Assembly: GCA_023398295.1 (NCBI GenBank)
Contig: JAEWSL010000049.1
Coordinates: forward strand, 1-10,046
Direction: 5' to 3'
Source of the DNA: Elusimicrobiota bacterium
GTDB lineage: Bacteria; Elusimicrobiota; Elusimicrobia; Elusimicrobiales; Elusimicrobiaceae
Length of the DNA stretch: 10,046 nucleotides
This document shows positions 1 through 6,445 of the stretch, piece after piece. The position numbers and the translations under genes are program-made. The notes beneath the pieces were generated by a model. The model did no database searches and was not told the origin of the DNA. It saw only the letters and a program-made list of their open reading frames with translations. The number at the start of each line of letters is the position of its first letter. Positions within the stretch are counted from its first letter, which is position 1.

Positions 1-94
1 GGATATAGCCTCCTACGCAAAGCGCATTATAAGATTTAAGGACGGCGAAATTATTTCCGACGAGAAAAATGAAAACAGGACGGTGCCCTCGTGA
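1..94 (+). CDS. MacB-type ABC transporter ATP-binding protein, C-terminal end only
   Basis: Only the last 30 codons are present (complete codons from position 2), ending at a TGA at 92-94. The peptide reads DIASYAKRIIRFKDGEI and then a short polar tail. This matches the end of LolD/MacB-type ATPases, where the residues after the H-loop run 'A.YA.RII.L.DG.I'. The partner permease begins on the GTG that overlaps this stop (GTGA, 4-base overlap), so the two are translationally coupled and very likely form one exporter. The catalytic Walker motifs lie upstream of the window and cannot be checked. The identification relies on the tail sequence and the downstream permease. Confidence 0.85.
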   Translation, partial: DIASYAKRIIRFKDGEIISDEKNENRTVPS

Positions 95-1326
95 TAGATT
101 TGCTTACCATAATAAAAATCGCGGCTAAAGCGATATGGATAAATAAAATGCGCTCCGTCTTGACGAGCCTGGGCATAATTATCGGCGTGTCAGCGGTAAT
201 CGTGATGCTTGCCGTGGGGGAAGGCTCTAAAAAAAGGATATCGGACCAGATGTCCAGCATGGGCAGCAATCTTTTGATGATACGCTCCGGTTCGGTTACA
301 AGCAGCGGCGCGCGCGCGGGGCACGGCGCGCAGCCAACTTTGACGTTAAACGACGCCTATGCCATAGAAAAAAATGTGCCCAGCGTTGTGCAGGTGGCGC
401 CCAGCGTTAACAGCACGGCGCAGATTGTTTACGGCAATCAAAATTGGTCCACAAGGATTACGGGCACAACGCCCTCGCTTTTCTACATAAGATCTTGGGA
501 CATTGAAAACGGCTCTTTGTTTACCCCCGACGAAGTGCGCCAAAGTGCAAATGTGGCGGTGCTCGGCAAAACGGTGGTGGAAAATCTTTTCGGCGTGGTG
601 GATCCCGTCGGCAAAATGGTGCGCATAAACAATGTTCCTTTCAGGGTGGGCGGCGTGTTAAAAGAGATGGGGGAAAATTCTTTCGGCAGCGACCAGGACG
701 ATACGGTCATAGTTCCCATTACCACGGCGATGAAAAAACTTTCAGGCTCGCAGTTTGCGGGTACGGTGGGCAGCGTTATGGTGCAGGCCGCCTCCACCGA
801 CGATTTATCCAAGGCCGAGGAAGATATTACGCTTCTTCTGCGCCAGCGGCATAATATAACGGGTAAAAAGCAGGACGATTTTGTAGTGCGCAACCTTACC
901 GAGATGATGGAAAGCGCCATGGAAGCAAATGAAACATTTTCTTTGCTGCTTGCCGCGATAGCTTCAATTTCTTTGCTGGTGGGCGGCATAGGCATTATGA
1001 ACATAATGCTGGTGTCGGTTACGGAAAGAACGCGCGAGATAGGCATAAGAATGGCCATAGGCGCAAAGTCTTGGGACATACGCCTGCAGTTTTTGGTGGA
1101 AGCGCTTGTTTTATCTTTGAGCGGCGGCGTCTTGGGCATTTTGCTCGGCATGGGCATTTGCGCCGGCATGGCCGCGTTTGCGCCGGACTTTCTTCCTATT
1201 TTAATTACGCCCGTTCCTATGATAATTTCTTTTATCTTTTCGGGATTAGTGGGGGTGTTTTTTGGGTTTTATCCGGCGTATAAAGCTTCTATGCTGAACC
1301 CGATAGACGCTCTTCGCTTCGAATGA
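91..1326 (+). CDS. MacB-type ABC transporter permease (FtsX/MacB_PCD family)
   Basis: This 411-aa inner-membrane subunit belongs to the tripartite MacAB-TolC-like or lipoprotein-export-like ABC class. Such subunits couple cytoplasmic ATP hydrolysis to movements of a periplasmic domain. The topology is typical: TM1 at about residues 22-43, a large periplasmic MacB_PCD domain at about 45-275, and three C-terminal FtsX helices at about 284-308, 333-360 and 374-394. The signature ERTREIGIRMAIGA (312-325) is the cytoplasmic coupling segment after TM2, and the protein ends with the usual NPIDALRFE. The length is normal for the family. The GTG start at 91 is chosen because it overlaps the upstream ATPase stop and has AGGA at 77-80, ten bases upstream. 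The substrate (antibiotic, peptide or lipoprotein) cannot be inferred. The stop codon lies inside the first copy of repeat module A, so no spacer separates the gene from the repeat region. Confidence 0.93.
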   Translation: MIDLLTIIKIAAKAIWINKMRSVLTSLGIIIGVSAVIVMLAVGEGSKKRISDQMSSMGSNLLMIRSGSVTSSGARAGHGAQPTLTLNDAYAIEKNVPSVVQVAPSVNSTAQIVYGNQNWSTRITGTTPSLFYIRSWDIENGSLFTPDEVRQSANVAVLGKTVVENLFGVVDPVGKMVRINNVPFRVGGVLKEMGENSFGSDQDDTVIVPITTAMKKLSGSQFAGTVGSVMVQAASTDDLSKAEEDITLLLRQRHNITGKKQDDFVVRNLTEMMESAMEANETFSLLLAAIASISLLVGGIGIMNIMLVSVTERTREIGIRMAIGAKSWDIRLQFLVEALVLSLSGGVLGILLGMGICAGMAAFAPDFLPILITPVPMIISFIFSGLVGVFFGFYPAYKASMLNPIDALRFE

Positions 1327-1392
1327 TTAACTACATTTTGTGTTAAGAGCAGATATATCGGGCGCACAATTTTCCATATTTTGGTAAATTTT
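1322..1392 (+). repeat. Repeat module A, left copy and left arm of a 60-bp inverted repeat
   Basis: Module A opens with AATGATTAAC (1322-1331), which contains the TGA stop of the upstream permease, and includes the 19-bp core CGGGCGCACAATTTTCCAT at 1359-1377. The same opening decamer and the identical core occur at 6295-6304 and 6334-6352. Positions 1333-1392 are the reverse complement of 1761-1820 at 57 of 60 positions. Confidence 0.88.
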
Positions 1393-1468
1393 GATTTTTT
1401 TCAAGACTAGCGTAGCGAGTTGTCGCTTTGCTCCCTTCTTCGTTGGTACGCTGCGCTCCGTAAAAATC
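1393..1468. repeat. Imperfect stem-loop inside the left repeat region
   Basis: AGCGTAGCG (1409-1417) pairs with CGCTGCGCT (1449-1457) over 9 base pairs with one T-G wobble. Outside it, GATTTTT (1393-1399) pairs with AAAAATC (1462-1468). The loop contains a smaller AGCGA/TCGCT hairpin (1414-1418 with 1423-1427) that would compete with the larger stem. I see no second copy of this unit in the window. Confidence 0.55.
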
Positions 1469-1557
1469 AAAAATATATCCAAAATCAGAAAATCACACAA
1501 GGTATTAAAAATAAGCGTTTAACGGACGGCACGCGCGTCTTCGCCGCGCAAAAAAAG

Positions 1558-1708
1558 CTTGCCGTTGACATAGCCGTTCGTGAAACGCCCATTTGTGAGA
1601 AGACGTCGCGGTTTTTCAGATTTGGAGGAAATTTTTGCTTGAACCGAAGGCCGCGTGGGTACTTGAAGCTTGTTTGTTCTTCTGCCACGCGGACTGGTTG
1701 CGCCGCGT
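1558..1708 (+). repeat. Repeat module B, left copy (151 bp)
   Basis: This segment aligns without gaps to the reverse complement of 6446-6596, with 134 of 151 positions identical. It carries a conserved inverted pair, CCGCGTGG at 1651-1658 and CCACGCGG at 1685-1692, present at the equivalent positions of the other copy. Its left edge also pairs with upstream DNA: 1515-1530 is complementary to 1573-1588 at 14 of 16 positions. One frame reads as a peptide containing WVLEAC and CHADWLRRV in both copies. Most differences between copies lie outside that frame's conserved part, and the palindromic arms explain the conservation better. Confidence 0.88.
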
Positions 1709-1760
1709 ATCGCGAAGTTTGAGGCGAATGCCCAAACGATACGCTAGCAACGGAAAAGCA

Positions 1761-1820
1761 AAAATTTACCCAAATATGGAAAATTGTGCGCCCGATATAT
1801 CTGCCGTTAACACAAAATGT
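1761..1820 (-). repeat. Repeat module A, inverted copy and right arm of the 60-bp inverted repeat
   Basis: This is the reverse complement of 1333-1392 with three mismatches. The core reads CGGGCGCACAATTTTCCAT on the minus strand at 1776-1794. Pairing continues weakly inward as far as the CGCTAG near 1741-1747 and its partner near 1406-1412, so the ends of the enclosed 370-bp segment are partly complementary as well. Confidence 0.9.
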
Positions 1821-1830
1821 TGTTGTCGTC

Positions 1831-1913
1831 TTCTGTCGTTTAACCGAAGAAGCGAAGCTTGACATTTGCCATACTCAGCCTATTTGCTAAGGGTGCGCCT
1901 AAGCGCACAGCCA
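1831..1913 (+). repeat. Repeat module C, copy 1, ending in a hairpin
   Basis: Module C starts at TTCTGT (1831), contains GCGAAGCTT (1852-1860) and ends in the hairpin GTGCGC-CTAA-GCGCAC (1893-1908), followed by a short A-run. Related copies are at 6357-6437 (minus strand) and 6747-6834 (plus strand). This copy abuts the rpoD stop codon. In the rpoD transcript direction the hairpin lies 11 bases past the stop and is preceded, not followed, by a U-run. It is therefore not a standard intrinsic terminator, though it could stabilise the 3' end of the operon mRNA. Confidence 0.82.
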
Positions 1914-1918
1914 AAAAA

Positions 1919-3643
1919 TTAACCCTGCTGCTGGTCGGAATAATCCTTAAGCATCTTAGTCCTGCTGGGGTGTCTTAACTTGCGTATGGCCTTGGCCTCA
2001 ATTTGTCTAACGCGCTCACGCGTAACGTTAAACATTTTGCCCACTTCCTCAAGAGTGCGCGGGTAGCCCGATTCTATGCCAAAGCGCAGTTTTATTATCC
2101 GCGCCTCGCGCTCTGAGAGCGTTGCAAGCACGTCGGACACTTCCTGTTTGCGCAAAAAGTCCGTCGTAGAGGAGGAGGGGTTCGGCCCGCTTTTATCTTC
2201 AATAAAATCCTCAAGGTTGGAATCTTCGTCCTCGCCTATGGGGGTGGAAAGAGAAATAGGATCTTGCATAATCTTTAAGATGCCTTTAACTTTTTCCACC
2301 GAGATATGCATATGTTTTACATAATCTTCCAGCGTGGGCTCGCGTCCGTTTTCTTGGCGGAATTTATTTGCCACTTTGGTAAGTTTTGATACAAGTTCTT
2401 TCATATGCACGGGAATGCGTATGGTGTTTGCCTGGTCTGCAATGGCGCGGTTTATGCTTTGGCGTATCCACCACGTCGCGTAGGTGGAAAATTTGAAACC
2501 TCTTTTATACTCAAATTTTTCAACCGCTTTCATAAGACCAAGGCCGCCTTCCTGTATCAGGTCGGAAAGTTCAAGGTTAGAATTGACGTGTTTTTTTGCA
2601 ATTGATACCACAAGCCTCAAATTTGCGCGGATAAGTTTAAGTTTGTCCTGCAAAATTTTGCTTTCAAAAAACTCTATGCGGCTGTTGAGGGATAAAAACT
2701 CCTGCTCCGATACGGGTAAAGACGCCACCAGTTTTTTATATCTGCTTTTTATGCCGTCAATATTTTCAATGGCTTTTGTAAGCTGTTCGTAATTTGCTTT
2801 GGTGAGTTTTTGCAGCTGGCTTTCCGTAATTTTTTTATTTTGAAACTGTTTTAAGTATTTTATAACCTCGGCATACGGGCCGAAGTATTCCTCAAAACGC
2901 TCAACGCTGTTTCTATGCTCGGTAATTTTATCGGCGATGTTTTTTATGCGGTTTGTAAGACGCTTGATTTTATTTTGGTTTAAGTTAAGCTTTATGATGC
3001 GCTCTACGACTTCTTTTTGTTTTTTCTCAAGCTGGCTGGTGTATTTGCTTAGCATAGCGTCAGACAAATTGGGTTTTCTTAAATCCTGCATCAGTTTGGT
3101 TATAACCTTTTCGCGAGAAGCTATAAAAGCGGCCGCTTTTTTAAGATGCTGGCGCATATTTGTAAGCTCGCGCTCTGTCCTTTTGCCGCGCGGCATAAGC
3201 TCTTTGGTGGTCATTTCCTCCTGATCGACAAGCTCCTCCCACGAGCATATTTCCCGCATTGTTATAGGGGATTCCAAAACAAGTTTTCTTAATTCTTTTT
3301 CCGTTTCGCGGATATTGCGGGCCAGCGTGATTTCCTCGTCGCGGGACAGCAGGGGCACCTTGCCCATTTCAGAGAGGTACATTCTTATGGAATTTGAAAT
3401 ATCCATGTTGGAGGCCCATTCTTCGGTATAAGCCTCTTTTTCGGCCATGGCGACGGCTTTATATTTTTTATTGTCAACTACCTGTATGCCCAAGTCTTCC
3501 AGAGTGCCCATAAGGCCGTCAATATCTTCCGTATTCATTGCAGAGGAAGTTAAAGACTTATTTATTTCTTCTAAGGTTAAATAACCCCCGTGTTCTTTTC
3601 CTATTTCAACTAATTCTTTGAAGGCTTTATTGTCTTGTGCCAT
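1919..3643 (-). CDS. rpoD: RNA polymerase primary sigma factor RpoD (sigma-70/SigA)
   Basis: This 574-aa housekeeping sigma factor directs core RNA polymerase to promoters. Domains in order: region 1.1 at about residues 5-65; region 1.2 at about 80-115 (DISNSIRMYLSEMGKVPLLS); a long, charged, probably helical non-conserved insertion at about 125-330; region 2 at about 333-405, with the -10-binding segment GFKFSTYATWWIRQSINRAI (382-401); region 3 at about 415-490; and region 4 at about 500-565, with the -35-binding helix-turn-helix TLEEVGKMFNVTRERVRQIE (530-549). Length and region 1.1 mark it as group 1 rather than an alternative sigma. The ATG at 3641-3643 follows the dnaG stop by 24 bases, with GGGAG about 12 bases upstream. 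It is the last gene of the hit-rpsU-dnaG-rpoD operon, and its stop abuts repeat module C. Confidence 0.98.
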   Translation of the reverse strand: MAQDNKAFKELVEIGKEHGGYLTLEEINKSLTSSAMNTEDIDGLMGTLEDLGIQVVDNKKYKAVAMAEKEAYTEEWASNMDISNSIRMYLSEMGKVPLLSRDEEITLARNIRETEKELRKLVLESPITMREICSWEELVDQEEMTTKELMPRGKRTERELTNMRQHLKKAAAFIASREKVITKLMQDLRKPNLSDAMLSKYTSQLEKKQKEVVERIIKLNLNQNKIKRLTNRIKNIADKITEHRNSVERFEEYFGPYAEVIKYLKQFQNKKITESQLQKLTKANYEQLTKAIENIDGIKSRYKKLVASLPVSEQEFLSLNSRIEFFESKILQDKLKLIRANLRLVVSIAKKHVNSNLELSDLIQEGGLGLMKAVEKFEYKRGFKFSTYATWWIRQSINRAIADQANTIRIPVHMKELVSKLTKVANKFRQENGREPTLEDYVKHMHISVEKVKGILKIMQDPISLSTPIGEDEDSNLEDFIEDKSGPNPSSSTTDFLRKQEVSDVLATLSEREARIIKLRFGIESGYPRTLEEVGKMFNVTRERVRQIEAKAIRKLRHPSRTKMLKDYSDQQQG

Positions 3644-3667
3644 AGTTTACGCTTACTCCCGTATTTA

Positions 3668-5467
3668 TTATTCCGATTTTCTTAAGGCTTCAATCTTTTT
3701 TGATATATCAATTTGTTCTTGAAGCTTCTGCGCGGGTACTTGTCCGGCAGGGTAATTTTTGATTTCTTTTTTCAATAATTTCAATTCTTTTCCCAAAGTG
3801 TTTAATTTTATTCTCTTTACGTAATTTTCAATATCCTTAGACGGTTTTACGTCCTGCGGTTTTACCGCTTGCGCCAATTTGGAGATTAAAACCTGCTCGC
3901 GCGGCATCTTACCGGCCAAGATTATCGCCGCGTTGGAAGGTTTTTCTTGCTCCGCGTTTAAGGCGCGGACACCTTCTAGTATAGCCCATATCTGCGGATT
4001 TTCAATATCCTTTTTTTCTATGTCCGAACAAAGCCCGCAGTATTGCGGATAAGCCAAAAGCGTACTTATCAAATCTTCTTCAAAGGGCAGGGCGGGTATG
4101 TTTGACTGCTCCTCTTCGTTTTGCGCGGCGGGCGCGGCGGAGGGGGGATCCTGCTCCCTGTAATTATGCTCCTGATAATAAGCGTTTTGTTTTTGGGCGG
4201 CCCTAAGGGCTTTATTGACCTGATTTATCATAAGCTGCCCGCCTATGCCAAGGCGCTCTGCTGCGGTTTTTGCCCACTCGTGACGTATAATTTCATCGGG
4301 CTGGCGGCAAATTATATCTGCTATGGCAGTTGCCGTCTGCGCTTTTTGAGGCGGCGTTAAAGTTTTATCTTTCAGCAAAGAGTTAAGATGAAACGTTATT
4401 ATATCAAGCGCGTTTTGCGCAAGGCTCTTAAAACTTTCCACGCCGTATTTTGTTATATACTCGTCGGGGTCAAGGCCGTCTGGCAGCGTAAGCACTTTGA
4501 CGTAAATGCCGTTTTCAATTAAGATGACGGAGGCTTTTAACGCCGCGCTTTGCCCCGCCGCGTCGGGATCAAAGGTCAAAACCGCCTGATTTGCATAACG
4601 CTTGAGGAGTTTTGCGTGCTCGGCTGTAAAGGCCGTGCCCATTGGGGCGACGCAGTTTTCCGCGCCGGCCTGATGGGCCGCTATGACGTCCATATAGCCT
4701 TCAAGCAATATGGCGCAGTTTTCTTTGCGTATGGCATTTGCCGCAAAATTAAGCGCGTAAAGAACGCGGCTTTTTGAAAATAAATCCGTCTGGGGGGAAT
4801 TTAGGTATTTGGGCTGGTTTTTATCCTCGCTCATAATACGCCCGCCAAAGGCGACTGTTTCGCCGCGATGGTTGAAAATGGGGAACATCAAGCGGTTGCG
4901 AAAGTAATCCGCCGTAACCGACTGCGGGCATAAACCTAAAGAGCGCAGTTCCTGCAAAGTTATGCCCTTTTGCAGGGCCGCGCGCGTAAGCCCGTCGGTA
5001 AAAGCAAGACCAAGCTGGAATTTTTCGGTTGTGTCTTCGGTCAAATTTCTTTGTTTAACATATAAGCGCGCGGTCTGGCCCTGCGGGCCAAGAAGCTGTT
5101 TGCGGTAGAAATTCTTTGCAAACTCCATTATTTTATAAAGACGCAGACGGGCTTTATCTTGTGCGTTTAGAGCCGCGCTCTGATGCCATTCTATGTTTGC
5201 GCGCGCGGCAAGTTTTTTTGCGGCTTCGGTGAAGGTTAAATTTTCAATTTTCATCAGGAACTTAAAGACGTCCCCGCCCGCATGGCAGCCAAAACAGTAG
5301 AAAAGGCCTTTATCAGGAGTAACCGAGAAGGAGGGCGTTTTTTCCTGATGGAACGGGCATCTTGCAAAATAGACGCGGCCCGATTTTTTTAGATTGGGCA
5401 CATATTCGCGCACCAGTTCAAGGATATCGGTGCTTTCTCTTATCTTTACAAGCAGATTATCTTCCAT
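3668..5467 (-). CDS. dnaG: DNA primase DnaG
   Basis: This 599-aa enzyme synthesises RNA primers at the replication fork with the replicative helicase. The N-terminal CHC2 zinc-binding domain shows C37-x2-H40-x17-C58-x2-C61 (CPFH ... CFGC). The catalytic core follows, with RNRLMFPI (190-197). In the Toprim fold the metal-binding acidic residues are visible as LEGYMD (255-260; E256, D260), FDPDAAG (D300, D302) and LDPDEY (332-337). The C-terminal region from about 430 on is low in similarity, polar at first, and should be the helicase-interacting domain. The length is normal. The ATG at 5465-5467 is supported by AAAGG nine bases upstream. It lies 137 bases downstream of rpsU and 24 bases upstream of rpoD, as in the macromolecular-synthesis operon. 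Confidence 0.98.
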   Translation of the reverse strand: MEDNLLVKIRESTDILELVREYVPNLKKSGRVYFARCPFHQEKTPSFSVTPDKGLFYCFGCHAGGDVFKFLMKIENLTFTEAAKKLAARANIEWHQSAALNAQDKARLRLYKIMEFAKNFYRKQLLGPQGQTARLYVKQRNLTEDTTEKFQLGLAFTDGLTRAALQKGITLQELRSLGLCPQSVTADYFRNRLMFPIFNHRGETVAFGGRIMSEDKNQPKYLNSPQTDLFSKSRVLYALNFAANAIRKENCAILLEGYMDVIAAHQAGAENCVAPMGTAFTAEHAKLLKRYANQAVLTFDPDAAGQSAALKASVILIENGIYVKVLTLPDGLDPDEYITKYGVESFKSLAQNALDIITFHLNSLLKDKTLTPPQKAQTATAIADIICRQPDEIIRHEWAKTAAERLGIGGQLMINQVNKALRAAQKQNAYYQEHNYREQDPPSAAPAAQNEEEQSNIPALPFEEDLISTLLAYPQYCGLCSDIEKKDIENPQIWAILEGVRALNAEQEKPSNAAIILAGKMPREQVLISKLAQAVKPQDVKPSKDIENYVKRIKLNTLGKELKLLKKEIKNYPAGQVPAQKLQEQIDISKKIEALRKSE

Positions 5468-5549
5468 TTGCGCGCGCCTTTGCGTCTATTTGCGTTGTAT
5501 TTAGATAGTATTACGACGATAATATAAATACTGCTAAAGACACAACAGC

Positions 5550-5579
5550 CCGCCTTATACTTCTCTCTTAGAAAGGCGG
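5550..5579 (-). promoter_or_regulatory. Hairpin between rpsU and dnaG, possible attenuator or processing site
   Basis: Within the 137-base rpsU-dnaG spacer, CCGCCTT and AAGGCGG form a perfect 7-bp stem around a 16-base loop. In the operon direction it is followed by a mixed sequence with only scattered Ts, so it is a weak terminator at best. In E. coli the same spacer carries a partial terminator and an RNase E site that lower dnaG output relative to rpsU. A similar role here is inferred from position. Confidence 0.4.
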
Positions 5580-5604
5580 ACCATTGTGCGTTCAATTTTT
5601 CTTA

Positions 5605-5799
5605 CTAAAAGCGTTTTCTTTTAGTGCGTCTCATTCTGCGCTGGGCTTCCTGAGATTTAAGTTTCCTCTTAACGCTGGGGGGAGTGTAGGTTTCCCTGCG
5701 TTTAATTTCGCGCAGGATACCGTTTTTCTCGCACTCTCTTTTGAAGCGTTTTAGGGCTTCTTCAAGATGCTCAGCGTCGCGTACTTTTACAAATACCAT
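5605..5799 (-). CDS. rpsU: Small ribosomal subunit protein bS21
   Basis: This 64-aa, highly basic protein of the 30S platform helps base-pair mRNA with the 3' end of 16S rRNA. The family start MVFVKVRDAEHLEEALKRF is clear, followed by KREC.KNGI and KRRETYTPPSVKRK, with an arginine/lysine tail (RRMRRTKRKRF). The length is normal. The ATG at 5797-5799 has AAGGTG about 11 bases upstream. It lies 39 bases after the hit stop and 137 bases before dnaG, the usual position of rpsU at the head of the rpsU-dnaG-rpoD operon. Confidence 0.97.
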   Translation of the reverse strand: MVFVKVRDAEHLEEALKRFKRECEKNGILREIKRRETYTPPSVKRKLKSQEAQRRMRRTKRKRF

Positions 5800-5838
5800 T
5801 AAGGGTTCACCACCTTGTCTTATGACGAAAAAATAAAA

Positions 5839-6246
5839 TCAGCCCGGGGGCCACATCAGCCTGCGTCCGGCTAAAAAGTGATAGTGCATATGTCCTACGG
5901 TCTGCCCCGCGCCCTTACCGTTGTTTAAGACCAGCCTGTAGTCGGACACTTTATAAAGCTGCGCGATTTTTGCGGCGGCCAGTTGTATTTTGCCTATTAA
6001 GAAAACGTCGCCGTCGTCAGCCTCGCTTAGGCTGGGAATGTGCCTTGTAGGCACGAGTAAAATGTGAATGGGGGCCTGTGGATTTAAGTCTTTGAAAGCG
6101 ACAAGATCCTCATCCTGATAGACGATTTTAGCGTTTATCTGCCCCGCAATTATTTTGCAGAATATGCAATTTGGATCTTGAACAGGCGGGGAGGAGAGTT
6201 CTTCCTCAAAATTTTCTTCTTCTAAGTTTTCTTCTTCCAATTCCAT
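5839..6246 (-). CDS. HIT family (HINT-like) nucleotide-binding protein with acidic N-terminal extension
   Basis: This cytoplasmic histidine-triad protein should hydrolyse nucleoside phosphoramidates or related AMP-linked compounds. With the start at 6246 it has 135 aa. C27-x2-C30 (CIFCKIIAG) with H61 or H69 fits the structural zinc site of HINT proteins. The catalytic triad is HMHYHFLAG (H119, H121, H123), preceded by LNNGKGAGQTVG. Canonical HINT proteins begin near residue 25; the first 23 residues here are an unusual glutamate-rich stretch (ELEEENLEEENFEEE). The frame stays open to 6519, but the upstream part is repeat-module DNA, and the promoter at 6253-6281 places the transcript start at or beside this ATG. 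No Shine-Dalgarno precedes it, so it may be translated leaderless. A second ATG at 6271-6273 would add nine residues. It is the first gene of the rpsU-dnaG-rpoD operon. Confidence 0.92.
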   Translation of the reverse strand: MELEEENLEEENFEEELSSPPVQDPNCIFCKIIAGQINAKIVYQDEDLVAFKDLNPQAPIHILLVPTRHIPSLSEADDGDVFLIGKIQLAAAKIAQLYKVSDYRLVLNNGKGAGQTVGHMHYHFLAGRRLMWPPG

Positions 6247-6252
6247 AGGGTT

Positions 6253-6281
6253 ATTATACAAAATGTATAACATTTTGGGAA
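6253..6281 (-). promoter_or_regulatory. Sigma-70 promoter of the hit-rpsU-dnaG-rpoD operon, with palindromic spacer
   Basis: On the minus strand, TTCCCA (6276-6281, 4/6 match to the -35 consensus) is followed by exactly 17 bases and a perfect TATAAT (6253-6258). Six bases separate the -10 from the hit ATG at 6246, so transcription should begin at or within a base or two of the start codon. The spacer contains the perfect palindrome CAAAATG-TATAA-CATTTTG (6259-6277), which overlaps the edge of the -35 and is placed as a repressor operator would be. The promoter is read from sequence; the operator is inferred. Confidence 0.7.
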
Positions 6282-6294
6282 GTGCGCCCCCCTT

Positions 6295-6360
6295 AATGAT
6301 TAACGGCGGTTTGGTGTTAACAGCGGCTAATCTCGGGCGCACAATTTTCCATTCTTTTGG
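6295..6360 (+). repeat. Repeat module A, third copy
   Basis: It begins with AATGATTAAC (6295-6304), continues with TGTTAA, and includes the 19-bp core CGGGCGCACAATTTTCCAT (6334-6352), identical to the left-region copies at 1359-1377 and 1776-1794 (inverted). It starts 14 bases upstream of the hit promoter -35. GCGCACAA at 6337-6344 can also pair with TTGTGCGC at 6361-6368. That would exclude the module C hairpin at 6363-6378. Confidence 0.85.
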
Positions 6361-6437
6361 TTGTGCGCTTGAGCGCACCCTTGGCAAATAAGCTAAGATT
6401 GGCAAATGCCAAGCTTCGCATTTACAATTAAACAGAA
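6357..6437 (-). repeat. Repeat module C, copy 2 (inverted)
   Basis: Read on the minus strand it runs from TTCTGT (6437) through GCGAAGCTT (6419-6411) to the hairpin GTGCGC-TCAA-GCGCAC (6378-6363) and a short A-rich end. It is closest to copy 1 at 1831-1913 and shares with it the segment around GTTTA, CATTTGCCA and AAGGGTGCGC. Confidence 0.85.
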
Positions 6438-6445
6438 GAGTTAAG

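Larger units (their letters stand above)
1322..1918. repeat. Gene-free mosaic repeat region between convergent macB-like gene and rpoD
   Basis: This roughly 590-bp stretch fills the space between two convergent transcription units and contains no credible gene. Its short open frames have no family resemblance, and the longest overlap repeated, hairpin-forming DNA. Read on the plus strand it is module A (1322-1392), a stem-loop (1393-1468), module B (1558-1708), inverted module A (1761-1820) and module C (1831-1913). A, B and C all recur near 6295-6834 in different order and orientation. No transposase, integrase or clear target-site duplication is visible. It is best read as a non-autonomous, MITE/REP-like composite. 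A transcribed structured element at the 3' ends of both operons is an alternative. Confidence 0.8.

Noticed and set aside
1420..1865. Short open frames on both strands in the left repeat region, including one containing WVLEAC and CHADWLRRV
   Set aside because: They are read from repeated, palindrome-rich DNA, lack ribosome-binding sites and family resemblance, and overlap one another on opposite strands.
1893..1921. Module C hairpin as an intrinsic terminator of rpoD
   Set aside because: In the rpoD direction the U-run precedes the hairpin. In the other direction the hairpin is followed by As. Neither gives stem plus U-tract.
1326..1923. ATTAAC direct repeat (1326-1331 and 1918-1923) as a target-site duplication of the left element
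   Set aside because: The left copy is part of module A itself (AATGATTAAC also occurs at 6295-6304), and the right copy includes the rpoD stop codon. Six bases can match by chance.
5468..5549. Internal promoter before dnaG, such as TTGTGT with TATTAT
   Set aside because: The spacing is 15 bases and the boxes are weak. The AT-rich spacer offers several equally poor choices.
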